This document shows positions 57,004 to 64,000 of a stretch of 64,000 nucleotides of DNA, one piece after another (positions within the stretch are counted from its first letter, which is position 1; the number at the start of each line of letters is the position of its first letter). The notes below the pieces were generated by a model, which saw only the letters and a list, made by a program, of their open reading frames with translations, was not told where the DNA came from and ran no database searches. Origin of the DNA: Streptomyces sp. NBC_00078 (GTDB lineage: Bacteria > Actinomycetota > Actinomycetes > Streptomycetales > Streptomycetaceae); contig NZ_JAPELX010000001.1 of the NCBI RefSeq assembly GCF_026343335.1, positions 6,510,001 through 6,574,000 on the forward strand. The letters are read 5' to 3'. A program made the translations under genes and the position numbers.

Positions 57004-58179
57004 ATGAGCACCGAGAACCTCCCCCAGAGCCCTGAGCAGCCGCCTCGCAAACCGCGTGTGGCCGTCGTGTTCGGCGGACGCAGTTCCGAACACGGGATCT
57101 CCGTGGTCACCGCCGGCGCCGTTCTGCGGGCCGTCGACCGGACCAAGTACGACGTCCTGCCGATCGGCATCACCCGGGACGGCCGTTGGGCCCTCACCGC
57201 CGACGAACCGGAACGCATGGCGATCACCGAGCGCCGTACGCCCGACGTCGAGGAGCTCGCCGAGTCGAGCGAGGGCGGCGTGGTGCTCCCCGTCGACCCC
57301 GGCAACCGCGAAGTCGTCTACAGCGAGCCCGGATCGGTGCCCAAGGCGCTCGGTGAGGTCGACGTCGTCTTCCCCGTCCTGCACGGCCCGTACGGCGAGG
57401 ACGGCACCCTGCAGGGCCTGCTGGAGCTCTCCGGCGTCCCGTACGTCGGTTCCGGCGTGCTCGCCTCGGCCGTCGGCCAGGACAAGGACTACATGAAGCG
57501 GGTGTTCACCTCCTTCGGGCTCAAGGTCGGCCCGTACGTGGTGATCCGGCCGCGCGAGTGGGAGCAGACCGCCCCGAACGGGGACAGGGGTGCGGCCGCC
57601 CGCAAGAAGATCGTGGACTTCGCCGGCGAGCACGGCTGGCCGCTCTTCGTGAAGCCCGCGCGCGCGGGCTCGTCGATCGGTATCACCAAGGTCGACGACC
57701 TCTCCGGCCTCGACGAGGCGATCGCCGAGGCCCGGCGGCACGACCCGAAGATCCTGGTGGAGGCCGCACTGCGCGGCCGTGAGATCGAGTGCGGGGTGCT
57801 GGAGTTCGAGGACGGCCCGCGGGCGAGCGTGCCCTCGGAGATCCCGCCGCCGGACGCGCACGCGTACTACGACTTCGAGGCCAAGTACATCGACTCGACC
57901 CCGGGGATCGTGCCGGCGCCGCTGACGCCGGAGGAGACCGCCGAGGTGCAGCGGCTGGCGGTGGACGCCTTCGAGGCCGCGTCCTGCGAGGGCCTGGTGC
58001 GCGCGGACTTCTTCCTCACCGAGGACGGCGAGTTCGTGATCAACGAGATCAACACGATGCCCGGCATGACGCCGATCTCGATGTACCCGCAGATGTGGCA
58101 GGCGAGCGGGATCGGCTATCCGGAACTGGTGGAACGGCTCATCCAGGCGGCGTTGCGCAGGTCCACGGGACTTCGCTGA
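57004..58179 (+). CDS. ddlA: D-alanine--D-alanine ligase
   Basis: 391 residues, ATP-grasp fold; makes D-Ala-D-Ala for peptidoglycan. Signatures: VAVVFGGRSSEHGISVVTAG, VLHGPYGEDGTLQGLLELSG, VGSGVLASAVGQDKDYMKRV, LFVKPARAGSSIGITKV and the Mg-binding GEFVINEINTMPGMTPISMY. The omega-loop Tyr/Phe position reads YYDFEAKYID, i.e. the ordinary Ala type rather than a lactate-type vancomycin-resistance ligase. It lies 60 bp after gpsA and has a terminator at 58220. Confidence 0.96.
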   Translation: MSTENLPQSPEQPPRKPRVAVVFGGRSSEHGISVVTAGAVLRAVDRTKYDVLPIGITRDGRWALTADEPERMAITERRTPDVEELAESSEGGVVLPVDPGNREVVYSEPGSVPKALGEVDVVFPVLHGPYGEDGTLQGLLELSGVPYVGSGVLASAVGQDKDYMKRVFTSFGLKVGPYVVIRPREWEQTAPNGDRGAAARKKIVDFAGEHGWPLFVKPARAGSSIGITKVDDLSGLDEAIAEARRHDPKILVEAALRGREIECGVLEFEDGPRASVPSEIPPPDAHAYYDFEAKYIDSTPGIVPAPLTPEETAEVQRLAVDAFEAASCEGLVRADFFLTEDGEFVINEINTMPGMTPISMYPQMWQASGIGYPELVERLIQAALRRSTGLR

Positions 58180-58213
58180 CGCAGCAGCGGTTCCAGCACC
58201 TGCCGGGACACCA

Positions 58214-58708
58214 CTAGTCGGCGATCCCCTCGGGGATCGCCTTCTTTGTCGAGGGCGCCAGGTCGACCAGCGGTGCCATGCCGTCTCCCGTACGGTCCTT
58301 GGGGATGGTGACCTCCACGTACGCCGTGCGCAGTGTCGTGGTGAAGCGGAACGAACCGTCGTCCTGCTTCTGCAGCAGCCAGCCGACCCCGTCGACCTCG
58401 ACCCCGTCGGATTCGGGGTCGTTCATCTCCGCGGGCCGCTCGACACCGCAGCGCAGTATGATCGCCGGGTCGCCCCAGCCCGCGGTCAGCGCGGAGGCCG
58501 GTTCGGGATCCCTGCGATCCTGGCCGTCGACCTTGGACGGCAGCATCGTGTCCAGGTTCTGGCACAGCTTGGTGACCTTCGCGCCCGGGCCGGGAACCGA
58601 GGCCCGGGCGCTGTCGTCTGCTGAGGAGCAGCCCGTGGCCGTGATCAGCGTCGCGACCAGAGCGGGCAGCCCGAAAACAGTTCGCTGCCGGTGACGGTAG
58701 GAGTTCAC
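58214..58708 (-). CDS. DUF3515 lipoprotein
   Basis: 164 residues. The signal peptide ends in ITATGCSS (lipobox Cys27). The mature part is DUF3515: KVTKLCQNLDTMLPSKVDGQ, ALTAGWGDPAIILRCGVERP and GVGWLLQKQDDGSFRFTTTL. This family sits next to thiL/rpmB in actinobacteria and its function is unknown. Two Cys (LCQ and LRCG) may form a disulfide. Its last codons overlap the ddlA terminator on the other strand. Confidence 0.9.
   Translation of the reverse strand: MNSYRHRQRTVFGLPALVATLITATGCSSADDSARASVPGPGAKVTKLCQNLDTMLPSKVDGQDRRDPEPASALTAGWGDPAIILRCGVERPAEMNDPESDGVEVDGVGWLLQKQDDGSFRFTTTLRTAYVEVTIPKDRTGDGMAPLVDLAPSTKKAIPEGIAD
58220..58247 (+). terminator. Terminator of ddlA inside the 3' end of the DUF3515 gene
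   Basis: A perfect 10-bp stem, GGCGATCCCC with GGGGATCGCC, 2-nt gap, then TTCTTT. It faces the + strand and lies over the final codons of the convergent gene. Confidence 0.75.
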
Positions 58709-58728
58709 CGGCCAAGGGTAGACGGGGG

Positions 58729-58962
58729 CTACAGATGGACGACCGGGCAGGTCAGGGTGCGGGTGATGCCGTCCACCTGCTGGACTTTGGCGACCACCAG
58801 GCGGCCGAGGTCGTCCACGGTGTCGGCCTGGGCCCGCACGATCACGTCATAAGGTCCTGTCACGTCCTCGGCCTGGATGACTCCAGGAATCTTGCTGATC
58901 GTCTCGGCGACGGTCGACGCTTTGCCGACCTCCGTCTGGATCAGGATGTACGCCTGTACCAC
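58729..58962 (-). CDS. Single-domain Lrp/AsnC-type (RAM) protein
   Basis: 77 residues from the GTG at 58962 with GGAGG in front: VVQAYILIQTEVGKASTVAE, TISKIPGVIQAEDVTGPYDV, IVRAQADTVDDLGRLVV. This is the ligand-binding RAM domain of Lrp/AsnC regulators without the DNA-binding part. Such proteins form ring-like oligomers that bind amino acids and modulate full-length Lrp proteins or act alone. It lies between the DUF3515 gene and thiL, as commonly in actinobacteria. Confidence 0.92.
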   Translation of the reverse strand: MVQAYILIQTEVGKASTVAETISKIPGVIQAEDVTGPYDVIVRAQADTVDDLGRLVVAKVQQVDGITRTLTCPVVHL

Positions 58963-59168
58963 GGAACCTCCAGGGCGGCCACGAGGATCATGTGGGGAAA
59001 AGGAACGCCACGGTATCGCGTCGTCACCGGCCGCGGGGAGACCTGCGCGGGCCCGGGACGCCGCGGCCGGGTGCGGGAACGACAGAAGCCGACGGTCACC
59101 TCGACCGTAGCGAGGACACTGATGACGCGCGACCGGGCACGGCAAGGGACAGAAGGGGAGCAAGGGAA

Positions 59169-60134
59169 ATGAAGGGCACTGTTGGTGAGCTCGGGGAGTT
59201 CGGGCTCATCAGGGAGCTCACCTCCCGTCTCACCACCACCCCGGCGGTCCGGGTGGGCCCCGGCGACGACGCCGCTGTGGTCGCCGCGCCCGACCGCAGG
59301 GTCGTGGCCAGCACCGACATCCTGCTGGAGGGCCGGCACTTCCGCCGCGACTGGTCCACCGCCTACGACGTCGGGCGCAAGGCGGCCGCACAGAACCTCG
59401 CGGACATCGCCGCCATGGGCGCCGTGCCGACCGCGCTGCTGCTCGGCCTGGTCGTACCCGCCGAACTCCCGGTGACCTGGGCGAGCGAGCTGATGGACGG
59501 GCTGCGCGACGAGTGCCAGGTGGCCGGCGCGTCGGTGGTCGGCGGGGATGTCGTACGAGGCGACACGATCATGGTGTCGATCACCGCGCTCGGCGATCTG
59601 CGCAACCAGGAGCCGATCACCCGGGGCGGCGCCCAGCCCGGCGACCTGGTCGCCGTCACCGGCTGGCTGGGCTGGTCCGCCGCCGGTTACGCGGTGCTCT
59701 CCCGGGGCTTCCGCTCACCGCGCGCGTTCGTGGAGGCGCACCGGCGCCCCGAGCCGCCGTATCACGCGGGCCCGGCCGCCGCCGGACTCGGCGCGACCGC
59801 GATGTGCGATGTCAGCGACGGTCTGATCGCCGATCTCGGGCACATCGCCGAGGCCAGCAAGGTCCGTATCGACATCCGTTCCGGTGCGATCGACATCCCG
59901 TCCCAGATGAACGACATCGGGCAGGCCGTCGGCGTCGACCCCATGCAGTGGGTGCTCACCGGGGGAGAGGACCACGCGATCGTGGCCACCTTCCCGCCGG
60001 ACGTGAAGCTGCCGGCCCGCTGGAAGGTGATCGGCGAGGTGCTCAACCCCTCGGCGCTGCCCCAGGTGACGGTCGACGGGGCCCCGTGGACCAGCAAGGG
60101 CGGCTGGGACCACTTCGGGGACATCGAGTCATGA
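59169..60134 (+). CDS. thiL: Thiamine-monophosphate kinase
   Basis: 321 residues; phosphorylates thiamine phosphate to thiamine diphosphate. PurM-like fold: VGPGDDAAVV, STDILLEGRHFRRDWSTAYD, ADIAAMGAVPTALLLGLVVP, GASVVGGDVVRGDTIMVSIT, CDVSDGLIADLGHIAEAS and LTGGEDHAIVATFP. The ATG at 59169 has AGGGA in front. It overlaps thiD by ATGA, so the two thiamine enzymes are made together. No TPP riboswitch was seen upstream. Confidence 0.95.
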   Translation: MKGTVGELGEFGLIRELTSRLTTTPAVRVGPGDDAAVVAAPDRRVVASTDILLEGRHFRRDWSTAYDVGRKAAAQNLADIAAMGAVPTALLLGLVVPAELPVTWASELMDGLRDECQVAGASVVGGDVVRGDTIMVSITALGDLRNQEPITRGGAQPGDLVAVTGWLGWSAAGYAVLSRGFRSPRAFVEAHRRPEPPYHAGPAAAGLGATAMCDVSDGLIADLGHIAEASKVRIDIRSGAIDIPSQMNDIGQAVGVDPMQWVLTGGEDHAIVATFPPDVKLPARWKVIGEVLNPSALPQVTVDGAPWTSKGGWDHFGDIES

Positions 60135-60949
60135 CCGCCCCTCCCAGGGTCCTCACGGTGGCCGGCTCCGACTGCGGCGGCGGGGCCGGAATCCAGGCCG
60201 ACCTGAAGACGATGCTCGCGCTCGGCGTGCACGGCATGAGCGTCGTCACGGCGGTCACGGCCCAGAACTCGCTCGGCGTGCAGGGGACTTGGGAGCTGCC
60301 GGTGGAGGCCGTGCGGGCCCAGTACCGGAGCGTCGTGGACGACATCGGCGTACAGGCCGTGAAGACCGGAATGCTCGCTTCGGCCGAACTCGTCGAGGCC
60401 GTGGCCGAGTTGATCGGCGGCACCGGCGCTCCGGCGGTCGTCGACCCGGTGGGCGTCTCGAAGCACGGCGACTCACTGCTGGCCGCCTCGGCGCTGGAGT
60501 CCGTACGGCACAGGCTCCTGCCCCTCGCGACCGTCGCGACGCCGAACCTCGACGAGGTGGCCCAACTCGCCGGTGTGCGGGTCGAGTCGGAGTCTGACCT
60601 GCGCGAGGCGGCGGCCGCCGTCCTGTCGTACGGGCCGACGTGGGTGCTCATCAAGGGCGGTCATCTCCCGGGTGAGGCCGTGGACCTGCTCACCGACGGC
60701 TCCGAGGAGCACTGGCTGCGCGCCCCTCGCCACGACAACCGGCACACGCACGGCACGGGCTGCACCCTCGCGTCCGCGATCGCGTCGCAGCTCGCGAAGG
60801 GACAGTCCGTGCCGCAGGCGGTGGCGGTGGCCAAGGAGTACGTCACCGGGGCGATCTCGGCCGGATTCGCACTCGGCGGCGGGATCGGGCCCGTGGACCA
60901 CGGGTGGGCCCTCAGGCCCCGGACAGGGCCGGGTACTCCCTCAGCTTGA
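60131..60949 (+). CDS. thiD: Hydroxymethylpyrimidine/phosphomethylpyrimidine kinase
   Basis: 272 residues, ribokinase fold. VLTVAGSDCGGGAGIQADLK is the substrate-binding N terminus (Cys in place of the usual Ser in GSDSGGGAG), followed by VTAVTAQNSLGVQG, VKTGMLASAELVEAVAE, VLIKGGHLPG and THGTGCTLASAIASQLAKG (anion hole and catalytic Asp region). Makes HMP-PP for thiamine synthesis. Coupled to thiL. Its 3' end overlaps the convergent remnant at 60912. Confidence 0.95.
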   Translation: MTAPPRVLTVAGSDCGGGAGIQADLKTMLALGVHGMSVVTAVTAQNSLGVQGTWELPVEAVRAQYRSVVDDIGVQAVKTGMLASAELVEAVAELIGGTGAPAVVDPVGVSKHGDSLLAASALESVRHRLLPLATVATPNLDEVAQLAGVRVESESDLREAAAAVLSYGPTWVLIKGGHLPGEAVDLLTDGSEEHWLRAPRHDNRHTHGTGCTLASAIASQLAKGQSVPQAVAVAKEYVTGAISAGFALGGGIGPVDHGWALRPRTGPGTPSA

Positions 60950-61193
60950 TGTCGGTCGCCGCCTTCTCGGTCAGCTTCTTGAAGAAGCGGGCCAGGGGGC
61001 GGGAGCCGAGGACCCGGTACATGCGATCCCGGTTGCGGATGCGCCGCTCGGTCGCCGGGGCGAAGAACGGGCCCGCGTTGCCGGAGATCTTCTGGCAGCC
61101 CTTGGCGAAGTCCCGGATCCGGGTCTCGTACTCGGCGGATGCCGAAGCGCATTCGCACGATCCTTGCAGCACACCCGCGGGCGGGCACAGCAA
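60912..61193 (-). pseudogene. C-terminal remnant of an FAD-dependent oxidoreductase
   Basis: About the last 75 codons (AEYETRIRDFAKGCQKISGN, AGPFFAPATERRIRNRDRMY, RVLGSRPLARFFKKLTEKAA, ending LREYPALSGA) resemble the C terminus of PheA/TfdB- or geranylgeranyl-reductase-like FAD monooxygenases, which end with a helical segment after YExRxRxxxxGCQ. The N-terminal FAD domain is absent: upstream is only the rpmB terminator and rpmB itself. Interpreted as a truncated gene. The family assignment rests on pattern memory. Confidence 0.5.
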
Positions 61194-61222
61194 AAAGCCG
61201 ATCCACCGAGGTGGACCGGCTT
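61192..61222 (-). terminator. Terminator of rpmB
   Basis: On the minus strand AAGCCGGTCCACC pairs with GGTGGATCGGCTT (one mismatch) and is followed by TTT. It lies between rpmB and the oxidoreductase remnant. Confidence 0.8.
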
Positions 61223-61262
61223 CTTACAGCGAACCGGCAGTGGCCGCGCGCTCAGCTGAGCG

Positions 61263-61448
61263 TCAGCGCGAGACCTTGCCGGCCTTGATGCACGAGGTGC
61301 AAGCGTTCAGGCGCTTCGGCGTCCCGCCCACCACGGTACGCACACGCTGGATGTTCGGGTTCCAGCGACGGGACGTACGGCGGTGCGAAAACGAGATGTT
61401 GTTGCCGAAGCCCGGCCCCTTGCCGCAGACGTCGCAGTTGGCAGCCAC
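61263..61448 (-). CDS. rpmB: 50S ribosomal protein L28
   Basis: 61 residues: MAANCDVCGKGPGFGNNISF, SHRRTSRRWNPNIQRVRTVV. Both zinc-ribbon pairs are kept (CDVC and CTSC), so this is the zinc-binding (C+) form. Streptomyces usually also carries a cysteine-free paralogue, used under zinc starvation and controlled by Zur. Divergent from the DAK-like gene. Confidence 0.96.
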   Translation of the reverse strand: MAANCDVCGKGPGFGNNISFSHRRTSRRWNPNIQRVRTVVGGTPKRLNACTSCIKAGKVSR

Positions 61449-61702
61449 GGGTCACTCCAAAGACTTCAGATGCACTTACGGTTGGATCCCGGCATGCCGG
61501 GATCAAGATCGCAGGATCAGAGATCTGAGTGGCGGTGCCAGGGGTATGGCCCGATCAGGATCGGGCAACCGGAGCAGCATACAACGACTGCGCCGGTGCC
61601 ACGAAACTACCATGGCTGATCAGGGCTCCTCCCGGCCCTCTTCCGGCTGGCACCGGCCCTGGGTCTACGCTGCGTCCAGTCCAGCAGCTCAAGGAGGCGC
61701 AG

Positions 61703-63457
61703 GTGGCGCAGGTGCCGCAGACATTCTTCGATGCTCTCGCGGTGCGTACCTGGTGCGGCCTCGCGCTGGAGAAGCTCGGCCGCGCGCGCGAGGAGATCGA
61801 CGCGATCAACGTCTACCCCGTGGCCGACGGCGACACGGGCACCAACCTGTATCTGACAGTGGAGTCCGCGGTGGCGGCCGTGGAGGCCGTTTTCGCAGCT
61901 CACGCGGTCGGTGCCGGTGCTCTGCCGACCGGTGCAGGGGGCCCGGGGGAGCCCGGGAAGCCGACACTCGCCGACGCGGTGCGCGCGATGGCGCACGGTG
62001 CGCTGATAGGCGCCCAGGGGAACTCCGGGACGATCCTGGCGCAGCTGCTGCGCGGCATGGCCCAGGTGTTCGCCGCCGATGGTGGGACACCTCACACCGA
62101 CAGCTCGGGCCTCCGGCTCGCGCTGCGGCACGCGGCGGACTCCGCCCGCCAGGCCGTCGCCCACCCCGTCGAGGGCACGGTCCTGTCGGTCGCCTCGGCC
62201 GCCGCCGACGCGGCCGGGAGAGCCGGGGGCGACTGCGGGACGGTCGCACGGGCGGCCTACGAGGGAGCGTGCACGGCGCTGGCCGAGACTACGGGACAGC
62301 TGGCCGTGCTGGGGCGCGCCGGGGTGGTCGATGCCGGCGGGCGCGGGCTGGTGGCGGTGCTCGCGGCGCTGGTGGAGACGTTCACGGGGGAGGCGCCGGG
62401 GGCGGTTGTTTCCGGCGGGCACGCGCGCGTGGGGACGGTGGTGGCGGGCGGCGGCCCGGAGACTGGACCGGCCGTGGACGAAGGAGCGTCTCCGGCCGAC
62501 GCCGGAGACTGCGCCGACGCCCCGCAGGAGGACGGTCCCGCCTTCGAGGTGATCTACCTGCTGGAGGCCGAGGACGCGGCCATGACGAGGCTGCGGACCC
62601 GGCTCGACGCCCTCGGGGACTCTCTGGTCGTGGTCGGCGGCGACGGGCTGTGGAACGTCCACGTGCACGTGGACGACGCGGGCGCCGCCGTGGAGGCGGG
62701 CGTCGAGGCCGGACGGCCGTACCGGATCCGGATCACCCACTTCGGGCTCGGCGACGTACACACGCGCGGGGGCGCACGTCCGCCCAGGGAGCCGGTCCAG
62801 CGGGCGGTCGTGGCCGTGGTGCCGGGCGAGGGGCTGGCCGGGCTGTACACCGAGGCCGGTGCGACCACCGTGCTCGCGCGCCCCGGGGAGCCGCCCGTGA
62901 GCGGCGAGCTGGTCGACGCCGTACGGCGGGCACACGCGCGCGAGGTCGTGCTGCTGCCCAACGACGCCGACCTGCGCCACACCGCGGCCGCGGCGGCCGA
63001 ACAGGCACGCACCGAGGGGATCCGCGTGGCCCTGATCCCGACCCGCTCCGCGGTCCAGGGGATCGCGGCGCTCGCCGTGCACGAGCCCGGGCGCCGTTTC
63101 GACGAGGACGTCGTGTCGATGACGTCGGCGGCGGGCGCGACCCGTTACGCCGAGGTCGCCGTCGCCGAGCGGCAGTCCTGGACCATGGCGGGCATCTGCC
63201 AGGCCGGTGACGTGCTCGGTCTCATCGAGGGCGACGTGGCCGTGATCGGCTCGGACGTCACCGGCACCGCCGAGACCGTCCTGGACCGCATGCTCCAGGC
63301 CGGCGGTGAGCTGGTCACCCTCGTCCTCGGCGACGAGGCCCCGGAGTCCGTCGCCGACCAGCTGGAGGCACGCGTGCGGGAGTCCTATCTCGCCGTCGAC
63401 ACGGTGGTGTACCGGGGCGGACGACAGGGGGCGCTCCTGCTGATCGGCGTCGAGTAG
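61703..63457 (+). CDS. DAK2/FakA-like kinase-fold protein
   Basis: 584 residues from the GTG at 61703 with AAGGAGG upstream. N-terminal DhaL/DAK2 domain: INVYPVADGDTGTNLYLTVE (the Asp triad that binds ADP-Mg), ALIGAQGNSGTILAQLLRGM and VDAGGRGLVAVLAALVE. The middle and C-terminal parts (EVIYLLEAEDAAMTRLRTRL, LVVVGGDGLWNVHVHVDDAG, VVLLPNDADLRHTAAAAAEQ) match the YloV/FakA family, which phosphorylates fatty acids bound to DegV-like partners. It usually precedes recG in actinobacteria; here a repeat block and a TPR-like gene follow instead. Confidence 0.92.
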   Translation: MAQVPQTFFDALAVRTWCGLALEKLGRAREEIDAINVYPVADGDTGTNLYLTVESAVAAVEAVFAAHAVGAGALPTGAGGPGEPGKPTLADAVRAMAHGALIGAQGNSGTILAQLLRGMAQVFAADGGTPHTDSSGLRLALRHAADSARQAVAHPVEGTVLSVASAAADAAGRAGGDCGTVARAAYEGACTALAETTGQLAVLGRAGVVDAGGRGLVAVLAALVETFTGEAPGAVVSGGHARVGTVVAGGGPETGPAVDEGASPADAGDCADAPQEDGPAFEVIYLLEAEDAAMTRLRTRLDALGDSLVVVGGDGLWNVHVHVDDAGAAVEAGVEAGRPYRIRITHFGLGDVHTRGGARPPREPVQRAVVAVVPGEGLAGLYTEAGATTVLARPGEPPVSGELVDAVRRAHAREVVLLPNDADLRHTAAAAAEQARTEGIRVALIPTRSAVQGIAALAVHEPGRRFDEDVVSMTSAAGATRYAEVAVAERQSWTMAGICQAGDVLGLIEGDVAVIGSDVTGTAETVLDRMLQAGGELVTLVLGDEAPESVADQLEARVRESYLAVDTVVYRGGRQGALLLIGVE

Positions 63458-63466
63458 CGCGTCGGC

Positions 63467-63812
63467 AGGCTTTCTGCTTCCGGGCCTGCGAGGCCTGCTG
63501 CGCAAGCCCGGTCTCCTGCTCCTGGGTTTCCAGAGTCTGCTGCGCGTCAGCCGGATTCCTGTTCCCGGGCCTTCAGGGGGTGCGTGCTGGGGGTGGGCCG
63601 GGCTCCTGCTTCCGGATCTTCAGGGTCTGCGCCGCGTCAGTTGGCCCCTTGCTTCCGGGGCTACAGCAGTTGCTCCGTCTCAGCCGGCCCCTTGGTTCGG
63701 GGTCTTCAGCGGCTGCGCCGCGTCAGTTGGCCCCTGCTCCCGGCCTGCAGCAGCTGCTCCGCGTCAGCCGGCCTCCTGCTCCCGGATCTCCAGCAGCTGC
63801 TCCGCCTCCGCC
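63467..63812 (+). repeat. Eight degenerate ~43-bp tandem repeats
   Basis: Consecutive units of about 43 bp with the consensus GGCCTCCTGCTCCCGGATCT then CCAGCAGCTGCTCCGCGTCA. The unit at 63770-63812 is part of the TPR-like gene on the minus strand, encoding AEQLLEIREQEAG. The seven units to its left are increasingly diverged and non-coding. 43 is not a multiple of three, so the copies cannot form one frame. There are no spacers between units, so it is not a CRISPR array. Confidence 0.8.
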
Positions 63813-64000
63813 CGTCGTTCCTGCGCCGTCTCGTCCTCGTCGTCGGGGCCGTCGTATGCCGCGAGGACCGCACGCGCGTGTGCCACCGCGCGGGCGGGGC
63901 GGCCGAGGTCGGCCTCCAGCCAGCCTGCGGCTAGCTCGGCGCCGGTACGGCTGTCCAGGGCGTCGTCCCCCAGGGCGGCGAACACCGCGATCGCCTCGGT
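63764..64000 (-). CDS. TPR-like protein, C-terminal part (gene continues beyond window)
   Basis: The frame is open to the right edge, so only the last about 78 residues are seen: TEAIAVFAALGDDALDSRTG, AELAAGWLEADLGRPARAVA, HARAVLAAYDGPDDEDETAQ, ending EAEQLLEIREQEAG. The alternation GWLEADLGRPARAVAHARAV is tetratricopeptide-like, as found at the C terminus of bacterial regulators and ATPases. The acidic hinge GPDDEDET precedes a final charged helix, whose DNA is the founder of the 43-bp repeats. Confidence 0.6.
   Translation of the reverse strand, partial: TEAIAVFAALGDDALDSRTGAELAAGWLEADLGRPARAVAHARAVLAAYDGPDDEDETAQERRAEAEQLLEIREQEAG

Noticed and set aside
59050..59168. TPP riboswitch upstream of thiL
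   Set aside because: The conserved CUGAGA and related THI-box segments were not found in this short gap.
63467..63812. CRISPR array
   Set aside because: Units are contiguous and diverged with no spacers, and no cas genes are present. The same holds for the octamers at 17340-17403.

Overview
The window is a piece of a Streptomyces (or very close actinomycete) chromosome. The evidence is very high GC with G/C-rich third codon positions, frequent GTG/TTG starts, two tandem conservons (cvnABCD), HupS with a lysine-rich tail, NdgR next to leuCD, an AccB/AccE carboxylase pair and a CofC (coenzyme F420) gene. Most of it is conserved core chromosome, with a few accessory insertions.

Layout. 1-5800: a TetR regulator, then a proline catabolism module (PucR-type regulator divergent from proline dehydrogenase and P5C dehydrogenase) and a proline-iminopeptidase-like hydrolase. 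5880-10430: a small basic protein with a structured leader, a Tat lipoprotein phosphatase, leuB and ilvE. 10578-15742: a hypothetical gene ending in a strong hairpin, then a compact operon of fused ureAB, a divergent ureC, agmatine deiminase, a Cys-rich protein and a TetR regulator, preceded by two matching dyad operators. 15741-17230: an intact IS110-family element whose bridge RNA and all four guide segments can be read directly; it sits exactly in the tetR stop codon. 17231-19704: debris, then cimA behind an apparent Ile-codon attenuator. 19785-21936: an XRE/DUF397 pair, a DUF1707-like protein and a HATPase-fold protein. 22011-29689: a GH3 glycosidase, a glycine-rich membrane protein, a YceI protein and a PL8 lyase.

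29844-43445: accB-accE, then two complete conservons on the minus strand whose cvnD genes show a conversion tract, then a small protein with a duplicated motif. 43460-44938: two secreted minus-strand proteins. 45230-48258: FAH-family hydrolase, gltX and a HAD hydrolase. 48350-48831: five tRNAs (Gln-Glu-Glu-Gln-Glu). 48885-52857: a small hypothetical gene, a DUF4188 gene with no proper stop, ndgR and leuCD. 53043-58962: hupS, cofC, a PlsC-type acyltransferase, gpsA, ddlA, a DUF3515 lipoprotein and a single-domain Lrp-type protein. 59169-64000: thiL-thiD, an oxidoreductase remnant, rpmB, a DAK/FakA-like protein, eight ~43-bp degenerate repeats and the 3' end of a TPR-like gene running off the window.

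How the genes connect. Branched-chain amino-acid synthesis recurs: leuB, ilvE, cimA, leuC and leuD, with NdgR as regulator. The urease/agmatine deiminase operon looks like a self-contained nitrogen or polyamine salvage unit: all metal ligands of the urease alpha subunit are kept, but the Cys-His of the catalytic flap is replaced and no nickel accessory genes are nearby. It is the best candidate here for an under-described enzyme system. The IS110 bridge RNA is the best-supported structural discovery.
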